Shown here: positions 51,696-63,673 of the stretch, in pieces
How positions within the stretch are numbered: position 1 is the stretch's first letter
Layout: each line of letters opens with the position of its first letter
Assembly (NCBI GenBank): GCA_905331475.1
Contig: CAJNYU010002006.1
Location: 81,023-145,022 of the forward strand
Length of the DNA stretch: 64,000 bases
Direction of reading: 5' to 3'
DNA from: Rotaria socialis
Taxonomy: Eukaryota; Rotifera; Eurotatoria; Philodinida; Philodinidae
Notes under the pieces: model-generated
The model's database searches: none
What the model was told of the DNA's origin: nothing
The model's input: only the letters and a program-made list of their open reading frames with translations
Made by a program: the position numbers and the translations under genes

Positions 51696-54379
51696 CCATA
51701 ATATCTATATGGAATTATCAATTCATGATAATATCATTTTTTTAAATGTAAAACACAGATTAATCAAATAAACTCCAAGCAAAATATTACTTTGTCTAAT
51801 GTATCCTCTGAAAATGACAGCAAAAAAAAACAATGAGAGACTATATTGGAATAAGCTTTAATACGATCGATCGACTGATTTCCATTTTATTTTTCATTCA
51901 TAAAAGAAAGAAACTAACAATTTTTGATAGAATTGCTCTGAGTCAATCGTATAGTTCATTAGTTGCATACGACAAATCAAATCTAACTTTTATATTTTCT
52001 AATAAAACATTAGACAAAACAGCAGTCGAAGATCATACATATTTTCATGGAAAAAATCATTTATTAAAGACATTAGATAATAAATATATGATCGAGATGA
52101 TCTTCAATAAAAATGTATAGATCTAAAATATGGTTTGTGATTCTATTTTTAAAATGATAAAATTTTCTGCGAGTTATAAGAATAATCGAAACAAACACTT
52201 AGAACACTGATAATGTCCAGTTCGTGTGTGTAAGATGCCTTTTTTGCAATTAATAAATACTCGGTTCAGATCGATTAAAACGGCTATGGTTGACTGTTAT
52301 AATGCATTTATAATAACAAACTATCTATCCATTTTGAAATTTTCTCTGTATCCACAGCATACTTGATTTATCGTTTTATGTATGTATCATAGTAAACGAT
52401 AATAATTATAATGTTGACAGTATAAAATATAAGGTCAAAAACTGATAGGCATAATATCAAACTGTTTTAGATGTATTCTTTTTTCAATCAAGAATTATGT
52501 TTTGTAATTTTTTCAAAAAGCCAAAATCGAAGCAAATTTCTATCTCGGACCGTTTGAGTTATTTGATACTAATTTATTTTGATTTTTATTCTATTAAGTC
52601 TTCAAGAAAGTAGAGAGAACAATCTGATTACATTGCTTGTTCTGTATCAGCTTTTTATCGAATTATTGACTCGCTATGTTTAACTTTAACGAAAGATAAG
52701 AAAAATTTATCAATATCGATCAATCAAATCTATGATTGTTAAACTTAATAAAATAGAACCAAAATGATGAGCGTCATAGTTTTATATGAGTATTCTTTGC
52801 TGTCCTTGGTTTGATACGATACGAAAGTGACACATGAAAAATTATTGTTGTTATTATTTCAGCATCATTAAATGAACATGTACATATCGAGCCGAATATA
52901 TTTATAATACAATATGGTGCATTCTTTTGTTCTTTTATATCCTCGTTGAATATGAAAAAAATCTATCGATTTTTTCTTTCATTCGTACTATCGAATATCT
53001 TTCGTTATGTAATCGTAATTGCATATTACAATCATATTTATTTTATCTAAATGATGATACTCAATATCACCAGCGTGGTATATTCATCTTTTTCATTGAT
53101 AACTTAGAAAAAGCCAAGTTTTTCCAAGCAATATATGAATCTTTGGTTGAATATGTTGTTTTCCGGTAATTCACGTTTCAAATAATCGATGACAAAATAT
53201 TCCTTTTTCTCATAGTACTTTGAAAACATAAATGACGAAAACAACATATTACGTAAGAATTCGTCAGTGTTCACAAGGTATAGAGTTATTGTTGGATTTT
53301 TAAAATTTAACAAACGGGAATTTAATTTCCAATCATCGCAATCTTGGTCCAGTTGATCTATTATGATTGTGGTAATATGTAAAGTGGTTCTATTTGATAT
53401 TCGACCAGCGTGTGATAGTAGCAGGAGCCAAGGAAAGGAAGAATTATTTCATGTTCATCAACGAGACATTGCAAGCGCTACATTTTTTTGGAAATGATAC
53501 TATCGTACTGAGATATTGCTCTCTTCGATAGAAAAATGAATTTTTGGTATGTTAATTTTTATCTCTTCGCCAAAAATCATGTAAATAAATTCAAATATCT
53601 ACTTTTATTATTTGTGTTTAGAAGTTTTGTTTTTCAAAAGCATACATGGAATTCAAATAGTCACGAAAAGTATGGCTTTAAATTTTGTAAAATGAATGTA
53701 TTCGTTTATATCTTGGTTTGTTAAGCTGGAAAAGGTTCGTTTCTTTTAATAAATTGCAAAACCAATTAAAAATAACAACTGCAATTTTCATAAGTTTATT
53801 TTCTTCTATATAATCTAACATGGATGAGTGTTAAATATTGTTATGCGTCAACTTATTGTCGTGCATAAATCAGTTAACTGCAAAATGTCTTTACTATTTT
53901 TTGCTTCGAAATTCATTCTACGAGAAACGATCTATAGTAACATGCAGAATCATAATTACTTTTAGTCAAGTTTTAATAATGGAGAAAGGCAATGTGATTT
54001 GTATTCATTAACTAATTTACTACGAAATTAAAATGCCATTTTGATGATCACTCTAATAATCTTCATTAGAAGCAATAGAATCTGTTTCTATTCATATGAA
54101 TGTATTTAACATGATCTCACGTAGACTTGATCTTTTGAAACGAAAAATTTAATCAATTTAGTTTTATCGACCGAGGAAGAATTTTCGGTAAATATCAATA
54201 AAGTGGAAACTATTATCTTAACAGGTCATTTTTATCAATACTATGATCTTTGAGTAGTAACGAGTATTGATGTTTTGTTATTTCGTAGAAAATCGAAGTT
54301 TTCTTTGAAAAAGTCTTCTAGCGTTTGAAGAAGGGGTCAACAAGAATTAAATGGCATTAAACTATTATTTTTACTAGAA
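51519..54379. other. Interval without supportable genes
   Basis: A (ta)n microsatellite lies at 51665-51689. Two frames, 51833-52120 (95 residues) and 52927-53169 (80 residues), are open but match nothing I recognise and lack neighbouring exons of the same character; they may be remnants. The remainder is AT-rich with no signal. Confidence 0.5.
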
Positions 54380-54910
54380 AAAAATGTGGAAACTTCGGAT
54401 TTCATCCGAAAGTTATGTGTACTGCAAAAAGTGCATGGGACATATGAGTCATTCTAGAATGTCTGAACATCAAAATTATCATGAGAAACTAGGCAATTTG
54501 ATTTTTGGATGCAGTTTTTGTGCATTTTGAGACGTTTTTCAGGCGATGTTTCATCAGAAAGCTACGGTTTAGCTCAAAACTAATATCAGATTCGGAATCA
54601 GCGTTAAAAATTGAGTCGATTTATATATGTTGTGAATAATTCTGAGAAAGATTTATTTTTTGAAAAAAATTCCCTGTACTCCTCCTCAGTCAGGGATGGC
54701 CTGGTCAAAAATGACAATTTTTTCGATAACTCAACCATTTCTTGACGGATTTTTCTCATTTTTGAACTCGACCGAGATATTCATGAGATTGAACTGTGTG
54801 GAAAATTTCATCACGGTCTGACTCTCCTTTCGCAAGTTATCGTGCCTACGGCCGGACTGCCGGACGGACACACTGACCGATTCTAGAGTGTACTCACTTT
54901 TTGAGTACAC
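54380..54910 (+). repeat. Interspersed repeat, copy 2 (longer copy)
   Basis: The first 152 bases (54380-54531) equal 7181-7332 with two mismatches. The sequence then continues with material of the same GC-richer texture, including a ctgccggacggacacactgac stretch near 54860 and a tgtactcacttt...gagtacac inverted pair at about 54888-54910. The right border is uncertain. The first copy is cut by the scaffold gap exactly where this one goes on. It lies about 430 bp before exon 7 of the F-box gene. Confidence 0.8.
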
Positions 54911-55343
54911 AATAAAATTATACGAACGTGTACTCATTTGTGACATGCAATCATTTTTTATTTTGTTTAAATGCGACAAAAGTTATGTAGTTGTTAATTG
55001 AACAGAAAATGTGCTTATATGAAAGAACAAGATTTATGGATAAGATAAAATCTGTATGCTTAGTGTTCGAAAACCGCTCAAGCTTCACTTGATAGTACCA
55101 TAATTATCGAACACTGTTTTGAAAGTTTTGATTGATTTAAAACATAAATTTATCAAGTTCGTGATGAAATCAACTCCTATAAGGACAGCTCTTTACAGTA
55201 TTTGTATATGTTCAATCGAAATCTACGGATAATCATCTAATTGATACTCTTACATTGCATAATTTACACGAATTTTTCCAAATATAAAAAATAAAACAAG
55301 AAATCCACATTAGTTTATACCGTCTTTCTCTATCTATCTTAAG

Positions 55344-55760
55344 AATATTGGTAACTGGCACTCCTCACGGCTGGTTTAAAAAGATAAACACACGTATTCA
55401 TGTTGATCAAATCTTAGAAGCATGTGCACTCGAATGTCAAAAACTTGAAAGATTAGAAATTCAATGGGATGAAGAAACATTAAGATGGAACGAAAACAGT
55501 TCAAAGTTTATTGATCACATTCGGTACAATCATATTCACATATCAGCTGTTATTTTTTATATTAATTTCTTATGAATTTTCTTTTTAGAATTCGTTGTAC
55601 AAAGCTTCAATCATTAGTATTGGCTGATGGTGAATATTATGAACTAGTTCGATCGAATTTTGAGCGAGCGGATCGTCAGCGAGTTGTTCGTACAACAACA
55701 ACTGACCAAACTAGCATTGTTAGTCTACTCAATTATTATAATGAGTTACGTTTTAACTAA
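55344..55760 (+). CDS. F-box/LRR (FBXL-type) protein, exons 7-8 (3' part)
   Basis: Exons 55344-55523 and 55589-55760 (65-bp intron, phase 2) encode the last 139 residues of the protein begun at 4190. The acceptor at 55343 provides the single 'a' that completes the Arg codon left open by exon 6 (SLKNI-R-ILVTGT). The text is the expected end of that FBXL family: NTRIHVDQILEACALECQKL, an LRR-like ERLEIQWDEETLRW, CTKLQSLVLADGEYYELVRS and the basic NFERADRQRVVRTTT before the stop. No initiation codon or F-box is found near it, so alone it is not a gene. Joining all eight exons gives 541 residues without a frame error. Confidence 0.85.
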
Positions 55761-56692
55761 GGTGAAAATATGCGTGTGCGTCCATGCAATAACAGTGTGC
55801 TTTTTTGCTTCGTTTTCTTTTCTTTTCTTTTTCACGGTCAACCTATTTAATAAAAAAAAAACTCAGCTCCTATTTTAGAATGTATCGGCCTTGCACAATA
55901 TCGATGATAGGGTATAGCCTTCATTGGAAAGATGAAATTAACGACCTCGCAAAAATTAGTAACACATTTTCTGTATCAGATTTGAAAAAAATAAGTATAT
56001 GATTGTATGAAAAGGCCCAAGAATCTAAGAGAAAAAAACGAAGGTCAATAAAACCAATTACCTGTCCAAGGTCTAAACTGCGTTACAGTTAATCTACCGA
56101 AATATATTAATGAAAAACATTGAGAATTGCTTTTTTGTTTTGGCATATAAATTATGACTTTTACTGCTTATGAAATTTCAATAAATAAACTTCAATTTCA
56201 GAGATGCTATATTATTATGCTACTTATTATCGATTAAAATAACATTGATATCGAAATAAACATAATGCAGTGTAAGATCGACGAGCCGGGATTGTGATTC
56301 TCAGAGCGTTTCAAAATAGATACGATCACTTCATATTTTACTTGCACTTGTCTCTACTTGTCCTTCGATGATTGCATGTAAACTATGTTTACCTGTTTCA
56401 CACACAAGGTGACGACAACGGCCACAAGCATCATGTCAATCTGTTTTTGAAATGATAATAAAAATTGAAGGCCTATGATTGAGTAATCATATTGAAGCGC
56501 TAAATTCTCCTTTTCCCGTCGAATCATTCTTTTTTTCTGCGTCTCGTTTTTTCTCTTCCATCAAATCATCATTGTTAAATGTACAAAAGACATCCATTCC
56601 ATACGTGTTCGCAAGGCGCTCGAGCGAAAATATTCTATCATTTTTCTCTTCCCCCGCTGTTTCATCTCTATCCATGCATGATCAACAAGGAC
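55761..56692. other. Interval upstream of the Gly-rich EF-hand gene
   Basis: It contains the likely 3' UTR of the F-box gene and then the upstream region of the next gene. Short frames in the last 250 bases on both strands have no recognisable content and overlap the promoter block that is duplicated at 63541. Confidence 0.5.
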
Positions 56693-56700
56693 TATATAAA
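56693..56700 (+). promoter_or_regulatory. TATA box of Gly-rich EF-hand gene copy 1
   Basis: TATATAAA lies 89 bases before the ATG. It sits inside a block of about 130 bases (56649-56781) that is nearly identical to 63541-63673 upstream of the second copy, so the core promoter is conserved with the gene. Confidence 0.7.
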
Positions 56701-56781
56701 CACTGATCCATTGCCAGATTCTCTTCACTTCTTACTTTCACTTGTAAGCAATCTACTCTCATCCACAGTACAAAAGTAACG

Positions 56782-58800
56782 ATGGCTGGCTATTCATTTC
56801 AATCATCTTCTTCATCGGGAGGCGGTGCTGATAGCGCATTCCAACAAGCTGATGCAAACGGTGATGGGCGTGTCGATATCAATGAATTCCGTAACTTTCT
56901 TGGTAAGATATATTTATTGAATTCTTATTTGTGTATTAGCTAATGATAATAACTTCTATTTGTAGGTCAAAACCTCAGTGGTGGTGGCGGTGCAAGTGCA
57001 GGTGCCGGTTCGTCATACGAATCATCAGCCTCATTTGGTTCTGGTGGTGGTGGTGGTGGTGGTTTCGGTGCAAGTGCTGGTTCGTCATACGAATCATCAG
57101 CCTCATTTGGTGCTGGTGCCGGTGCAGGTTTTGGTGCTGGTGCTGGTGCAGGTGCAGGTTTTGGTGCTGGTGCAGGTGCAGGTTTTGGTGCTGATGCAGG
57201 TGCAGGTTTTGGTGCTGGAGGTTCAAGCTTCGAATCATCATCATCTGGTGGCGGTTTTGGTGCCGCTGGTAGTGCAAGTAGCTACGAATCATCTTCAAGC
57301 AGTGCTGGATTCTCTGGTGAAGCTGGAGCAGCTTTCGGATCATCAGGATCATCAGGCGTTGCTGTAACCCAATATGCTACTGATGCTCAAGGACTCTTCA
57401 AAGATCCTAACCCACAAATCATCCGTCGTGCAGCTGTTGGTGGTGTACAAACATACACACAAAACATCAAAGTTCGATTCCTTCAACCACCACCAATACC
57501 ACCACCAGGCGTAAGTGATATTTCTATCGTTCATCATCATCTGAATCATAAATCTGACTTTTTCTTTTCATCTAACTTCTAGCCACTCATCATCAAGGAA
57601 GTACGTCCACCTCAACCACCTCCACCACCACCACTTCGTATTCGTCAACAAGCTCCACCTCTTCCAACACCACCACCTCTTGTTCTTCGTGAAAGACCAC
57701 CTCAGCCACCAGCACCAGTTGGTTCTCAAACAGTCATCCGTCGTTTAGGTGCTTTACCAGTTCCACCACGATCGGTCATCATCGAACGTCTCCCACCTCT
57801 CCCACCCAAACCACGTTAGTACTTGTGTCCATATACTTTTCTCTACAATCATATGAATACATCGATATACCATACAATTACTTTTAGGTGACATCATCAT
57901 CGAACGTTGGGTTCCATATGGCGCTCAAAGTAAACGACGTACCATTGTTCAACGTGCTGCAGCCGCTGCTCAATACGCAGCACCACGCAATGTTATCATT
58001 CAATACGAAGCAGTTCAAGTTCGTGTTGTTCGTCAATTCCAACGTCTTGGTGTTGTACAAGCTAATCCACAAGCTTATCTTCAACAATATGGTGCTCAAC
58101 TTCTTGATGCAAGCACACTTGTTCAACGAGCTCGTTCAGCCGGTGTTGTCGAAGATATCGTAAGTTGATTGTCGTGATAGGTGTTTTTTTGTTTTGAGTT
58201 TCTTCATCGTTGTAATATTCATTTTTATAGTCTGCTCCAGCTGGTGCTGGTGCCTCAGCTGGTGCCTCAGCTGGTGCATCAGTTGGTTTCAGTGCTAACT
58301 CATATGGCCAAGAATCATCGTTTGGTGCTTCATCAGGCTTGGCTGGCGGTGCTGGTGCTAGTGGCGCTGAATTTGTATCCGGAGGTGCCGGAGGTGCCGG
58401 AGGTTCGGAAGCCGGTTTCGGTGGATCATCATTTGAATCATCAAGCTTCTCATCAGGTGGTGGTGCTGGATTCGAAGGTGGTTTCGCTGCTGGTGGCGGT
58501 GGTGGATTCGGTGGATCATCATTTGAATCATCAAGCTTCTCATCAGGGGGTGCTGGGGGAGCTGATAGTGCTTTCGAACAAGCTGATGCAAACCGTGATG
58601 GACGTGTCGATATCAATGAATTCCGTAACTTTCTTGGTATGTAGTTTTGCTGAGGATTGTGGTCATGTGATAGTGACTAACAATTTAAATTGTTTTCATC
58701 TTTCTCAGGTCAAAATCTTGGTGGCGCTGGTGGTGCTGGAGGTGCTGGTGGTGGATCTTCATATGAATCATCATTCAGCTCATCATCAGTTGGCTATTAA
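56782..58800 (+). CDS. Gly/Ser/Ala-rich structural protein with EF-hands at both ends, copy 1
   Basis: Six exons (56782-56902, 56966-57510, 57583-57814, 57888-58159, 58231-58636, 58709-58800) give 555 residues. Order: one canonical EF-hand loop (DANGDGRVDINE, residues about 24-35); a silk-like region of GAGAGFGAG and SSYESSASFG units; a proline-rich stretch (PPPPPPLRIRQQ, PPLPPKPRDIIIERWVPYG); an Ala/Arg/Gln helix-prone segment (VQVRVVRQFQRLGVVQANPQ, QLLDASTLVQRARSAGVVE); a second Gly/Ser-rich region; and a second EF-hand loop (DANRDGRVDINE) near the C-terminus. A short Gly/Ser tail follows. The PRDIIIERW text resembles cortical/epiplasm-type filament proteins of several eukaryotes; a Ca-responsive role in the cell cortex or integument is inference. 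The exon 3 donor gttagt keeps frame and restores PRDI. Confidence 0.8.
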
Positions 58801-60551
58801 AGAATCAGAAGTTTCTAGTAAAAGTCAACCATTCCATTGCTATATCATCTGTAATACGAAAGAAATATCATTGTATTTGGTTAAATTTAGTTTTGCTTAG
58901 TTTTACTTACTTCATTTTTCGATGCTTAATTGTATGTGACTGATACTTGTGCCGTTTTGTTTTCTATTTTGCTGCATTGCCATCGTTTAGGCTTTGGTTA
59001 TGATTTCACTAAAATTTAATAAAGAAATGTACGAACAAAAACATTGTTTATATGTCACATGCGATAGTTGATAAAGTATTGAAAGACGATGAATTATCGG
59101 TTTAACCGAATGAGATTCATATGATCAACCGATTTATAGACATGAAAGAAAATGAGAATTTACTAAAGATACATATTTTCCTCTATTATAATATATGATT
59201 CATCGTTGTTTATAAAATACAGATGAAAATAAAAGCTATTTTAAGGGTGACACTGCTTGTAGGTGAAAGACAGCACTAAAATATCGAAACATCGTTCTAG
59301 TTATTTGTTGTTAAGTTTACTTACAACGGTGGACAAAGTTGTATTTATGTATTAGAAACTGCATTTCTTTATGATGTTTGACACGACTTTATTCGAATTT
59401 TGTTTTTATTTGATGATGATGGATTTTTAAATACATTGCAAATGATATATTAACTGATCGTTGTTTTTCTGAAACTTTTCTGATCTCATTTCAACAACAG
59501 AATGATAGAGACTTTCCTGCTCTTTCTTACTCGAAATTCATTCACTACCATTTTTTTCTGTTGCTTTTAGTAACATTCCTATGAATTTACGTTTAACTTC
59601 GTTGCACTATTTTACAAAGGATGGTATACTCGTTATTGAAAACCAATATCGATCTGCTTCTTTTTTTGGTAGCAGTATATTAAGATATAACTATGAGCTA
59701 ATCAGTGGATTCTTTTTTTTAAAGAAGCTTATTTTTTTAGATTACTTTAATTCCTATTTAAACACAATTTAGTTGAGGATGAAACTACAATAGAGCATTG
59801 TCTCAAACAGATTTTTTCGATCCACAACGATGATAAGTTATGTTCATTTAATTGTTGTTCAATTAATAAATGATACTCATCTGTAAAAAGAAGTATGATA
59901 GCTAAATAAGAATGAAAGAGATATATTTGGTTTTAGCCAGACAGTTTGCATAGTTTACGATCAATTGATACCTATCTAGTCGATTTAGTTGAATCTTATC
60001 TATTTTCTGCAGAACTTAAATCAATGTATAGTAATTTCAGTGTCTTTATCGTATCCAAACAAAAATATACTACAAACCTTGGCTTATCTCCATAATCAAG
60101 CACATAACAAATTCATCGTACTTTGCCATTTAAAATAGGCTCAATAAACTTTGTAGTATAATTCAAACATAACATCGAGTGAGAGTGAAATATATCTTTA
60201 CACTAATAAAATACTCGATTTATATTGTGAATAATCTTTGTTTGACAATAATTTACAAAAAAAAAGTTTAACTTAAGAAACGTCTTCCAAATTTTCTAGG
60301 TTAAATGTTACTTTTTATTTTTGTAGCTTTTGCCGATCTCAGATAGCTTCTGTTAACTAAATGCTTTGATGCACCTGAAATGTGTCGTTGTAGCTTAATA
60401 AATTAGAGAAAACAATAAGAGTCACACAAAGAAAATTGCACATTTCGTCGTGTTCTTTTACACAATAATATTTTCATAAGTAAACATCACCAATTGTTAC
60501 GACCGAAGTGTTCCCCTTCGATCCTAAGACGGAACAAACGAATAATACACG
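58801..60551. other. Interval without supportable genes
   Basis: Begins with the 3' UTR of the EF-hand gene (aataaa at about 59019-59024). Nothing else is supported. The frame at 59581-59772 has no recognisable feature. Confidence 0.5.
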
Positions 60552-60623
60552 CTCCTTTCTAGTATAGTGGTAGTACAGCTGCCCGGAAAGCAGAAGACGT
60601 TGATTCTACTCGATCGGAGGGAG
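60552..60623 (+). tRNA. tRNA-like sequence, probably a tRNA pseudogene
   Basis: Seventy-two bases fold roughly as a tRNA. The acceptor arms ctccttt and gagggag pair (two G-U). The D-arm region tagtatagtggtagtac has a good A-box. An anticodon arm ctgc/gcag closes a 7-base loop ccggaaa; by position the anticodon would read GGA. The nearly universal U33 is a C, and the T-arm (gttga-ttctac-tcgat) has a 6-base loop with a poor B-box. The D-arm most resembles tRNA-Asp-type genes. Decay of the loop and B-box argues for a pseudogene or tRNA-derived repeat. Confidence 0.4.
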
Positions 60624-60794
60624 ATTATCCTTTTGTTCCGTTCTGTTGTCATACTATCACGTTGCTGTCTCGCTGATAACTGAGTTTAATAATGTGAGAG
60701 AAAAAAAGACATAACACCAATACTTCTGTTTCTACGATGCAGTAGATCTAACCTGAATAAAATTATTTTTATATACACTAGCATATCGGTTGAA

Positions 60795-61187
60795 ATGAGT
60801 AAATCATTTTTGTTTCGAAAAATATTGTTCAACTGGCTTTTAGTAGCTGCTAAAAGAAGCGAAGTATTGAAAATAACCCCTATTTTTTATGACACCATCG
60901 ATAGTTTAGCAGTTTTATTTCAAAGACAGAAAAAAAGATTAATGCGGACAATTTTTTGTCATCGTAATTCTAACATTGGACAAGTTTTATATGCTATAGC
61001 AACTTCAGATCTCGCTAAACAATTTCTGATGAGCATCTCTGCAGTATTCGGAGAAAACGAAGGAGACTTCCTAAACCTATGTTATCTCATCGATATTGCT
61101 AAGACAAGAATATTCAACACGAAAATCCTGCATACTCAATATGCAAAAGAATATTTTACATCGTTAGGCACTTGTACTAATATATGA
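60795..61187 (+). CDS. Hypothetical protein, 130 residues, single exon
   Basis: The frame opens with an ATG and is open for 130 codons, long for this AT-rich background. The composition is plausible for a protein: helical, with RKILFNWLLVAAKRSEVLK at the start and FLMSISAVFGENEGDFLNLC near residue 80-100. I recognise no domain, and no flanking exons or promoter stand out. It may be a lineage-specific gene, a remnant or chance. Confidence 0.3.
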   Translation: MSKSFLFRKILFNWLLVAAKRSEVLKITPIFYDTIDSLAVLFQRQKKRLMRTIFCHRNSNIGQVLYAIATSDLAKQFLMSISAVFGENEGDFLNLCYLIDIAKTRIFNTKILHTQYAKEYFTSLGTCTNI

Positions 61188-61723
61188 AGATATACAAGAG
61201 AAAAATTTATGAAGCCAGATCGTAAAAATAAAAGTTTTGGTTAAGTAAATATCACCAACTTAATTTGTTTTTCTTACTTATGACGCTGAGAAAGTATCAA
61301 GCTTACATAAAGTTTCCTTCTAATTAGATTTCATACAGTAAAATAATGTTCGTTTTCGTTACAAAAATAAAGTACTACATATCGTTTAACTAGATTGAGA
61401 TTTCATATTTATCATTCTGACTTTAAATTAACCTATGCACCATTTATTTCTTCTGCATTAACATCAGAAAAAACCCTATCCGAAAGTTTTTCTTTTTAAA
61501 CGAACTAAATGAGATTTATAAATTTAAGAACTATTAAATATGAATGAAAGATACATCTTATTTTATCATAGAGTATCGCATTATCTAGAATTTCACTCCA
61601 TGAGATTGTAGAACTAAGTCAGCAAGACATTGCAATACAATAAGCTGATACTTCAAAGTTAATATCTGCAGCATATTTAATTAGAAGACTAATAAACTGC
61701 GATAAAAATATTGCTCAAATAAA

Positions 61724-61727
<4 letters not shown>

Positions 61728-61754
<27 letters not shown>

Positions 61755-61791
61755 CTTTTCATACANTTTCTTTTTGGGGGGGGGGGGGGGG
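61728..61791. repeat. C-tract / N / G-tract palindrome (unreliable sequence)
   Basis: A run of about 20 Cs, a few bases, an N at 61766, then a run of about 16 Gs; the flanks ataaccc and gggtttac are also near-complementary. It looks like contig ends joined at a homopolymer, possibly as an inverted overlap. The real sequence here is uncertain. Confidence 0.7.
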
Positions 61792-61799
61792 TTTACGAT

Positions 61800-63584
61800 A
61801 TAAAGTCTCTTTTTTTCTCTCCATGTAAATTCACTACGACAAGGTACACTTGAACAAAAGCTGTTCATTAAATTGATAATTTAAAATATTTTAATACCGT
61901 CTTCTATTCTTATCCTTAATTTCGAAACTTCTGGATTTGTTTTCAAAATTTTGGTTGAACTTGACATTATATGAAAAAGCATTCTAAATCATTGTAGATG
62001 ACAATATCACGATGAAATCGTCATAGATTGGTTTGAATCGAGTTGAAGGTGACATCTCATTTGACGATATACTTAACAAAAACATTTTCGAGCATGTTAA
62101 TGTTAATGATGCTGGATCTTTGTTGAGTTATTCATTATTTTGAATTTTTTGTTTAATGTGGATTCCAAAATGAGAAATGGAATTGTCATTTTGTTGTGTT
62201 GTGTTTTATTTCAATCTAATAAAAACCGAGTTTTTCTTTGCAATGTATATTTCATTACGAACCAAAAATGGATTTCTTAATACTTACAAAATTATTATGT
62301 GTCATCTGGCTATCGATTGATGTCCAAGTAACTGTGATGCATCGTTAAAGTACCCCAATGGTAATCACATATGAATTTGTTGAGCATAAATAATATCGAC
62401 AATAGAATTCGAATCATGTAGAAGTCGATTGGGTTCTTTTCTGATCGTTTAAAACGTTTTATTAGTTTGGATTGCATTTGTAGTAGCCTTGATTGAAATA
62501 TGCGAAATATCAGTACGAAATTTATCAATTAATATTTTAAAAAAGTCAAATACCGTTACTTGACGAATATCTTCACTAAACAAATAACAAGAACTTTATT
62601 TGAACCTCCTCTATCTATCTTTCAGCATCCATCTAAAGTTAAGATTCTAAACCTCATTTTGTTATTCCTTCGTTTTTTAGATATGAAAATATTTCTGAAC
62701 ATAAGCAAGAAAAAAATTGAATGCTTCCAATAATTGTTCCAGACAATTTTAACATCATCACTCAATAATCCTGAAGCTGATTGAGCTCAAATATTCGCCG
62801 AAAATACAAAATAGAATCAACAGTCGATTCCAATATTATTGAACTGAATAGATCTAATTTAAGTTTAACAAATATCAACACGCTGCTCATATATTTAACT
62901 AATTAATCAATAAAGCCAAAGTAAATATGAAATATCTGTCGAAACAAACCCTGAAAATCTGAAAATTTTATTTCTTCTAGTTTCTTCATTATTGTTGCCA
63001 CGATATTCTACACGAGACAGACTGTTAGCAAATGACGACGGCAAAAAATCCTACCTTCGTGTTCAAGTCTTTTATAGAACTATAGCCAGTGCGATATGCA
63101 TCTTTGAAAGATAGCCTTCAATCTCAATCTTACACATATTTATCTGATATAGACCATAGCTATATTCAAAACAGAAGGCATGCAAATATGTTATTGAAAA
63201 ATAGTTTTATGAAAATAAAAATTGTATTACTAAAGAATACACTCTGTTCTTGTTTGTTTCCTTGAATGTATTATGATCTAAACAAACATATACTTGCTTT
63301 CAATATAATAATGGTTCTGACTCGAAGAGCGACATATTTTCATGTTGATAGTGACATTTGAAGGTTTGAATTCGACTAATCACATAGTATCGTTCGATTT
63401 TCTTCCATGCCTAACCCATCTCTCAATAGTAAACCACTATGTTGTTTGCTTACTAAAGAATCATTGTTTCATGCATAAAAACGACCATGACGATCAACCT
63501 TGGAAGACGCTTTCATTCATCTACACCATCGTTTCTCTATTTCCCCCGCTGTTTCATCTCTATCCATGCATGATCAACAAGGAC
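61800..63584. other. Interval upstream of second EF-hand gene, no gene seen
   Basis: No coding region can be supported on either strand. From 63541 the sequence becomes a near-identical copy of the promoter block at 56649. Confidence 0.5.
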
Positions 63585-63592
63585 TATATAAA
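63585..63592 (+). promoter_or_regulatory. TATA box of Gly-rich EF-hand gene copy 2
   Basis: TATATAAA lies 89 bases before the ATG, the same spacing as in copy 1, within a block of about 130 bases almost unchanged between the copies. Confidence 0.7.
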
Positions 63593-63673
63593 CACTGATC
63601 CATTGCCAGATTTTCTTCACTTCTTACTTTCACTTGTAAGCAATCTACTCTCATCCACAGTACAAAAATAACG

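Noticed and set aside
56975-57352. Open frames rich in His/Gln/Leu on the minus strand and Val/Leu or Trp/Cys on the plus strand
   Set aside because: They are other-frame readings of the Gly-rich repeats of the EF-hand gene; repeats without stops keep all frames open.
58062-58616. 184-residue proline-rich frame on the minus strand
   Set aside because: It is the antisense of the Gly/Ser/Ala codons (ggt, gct) of exon 5 and carries no independent signal.
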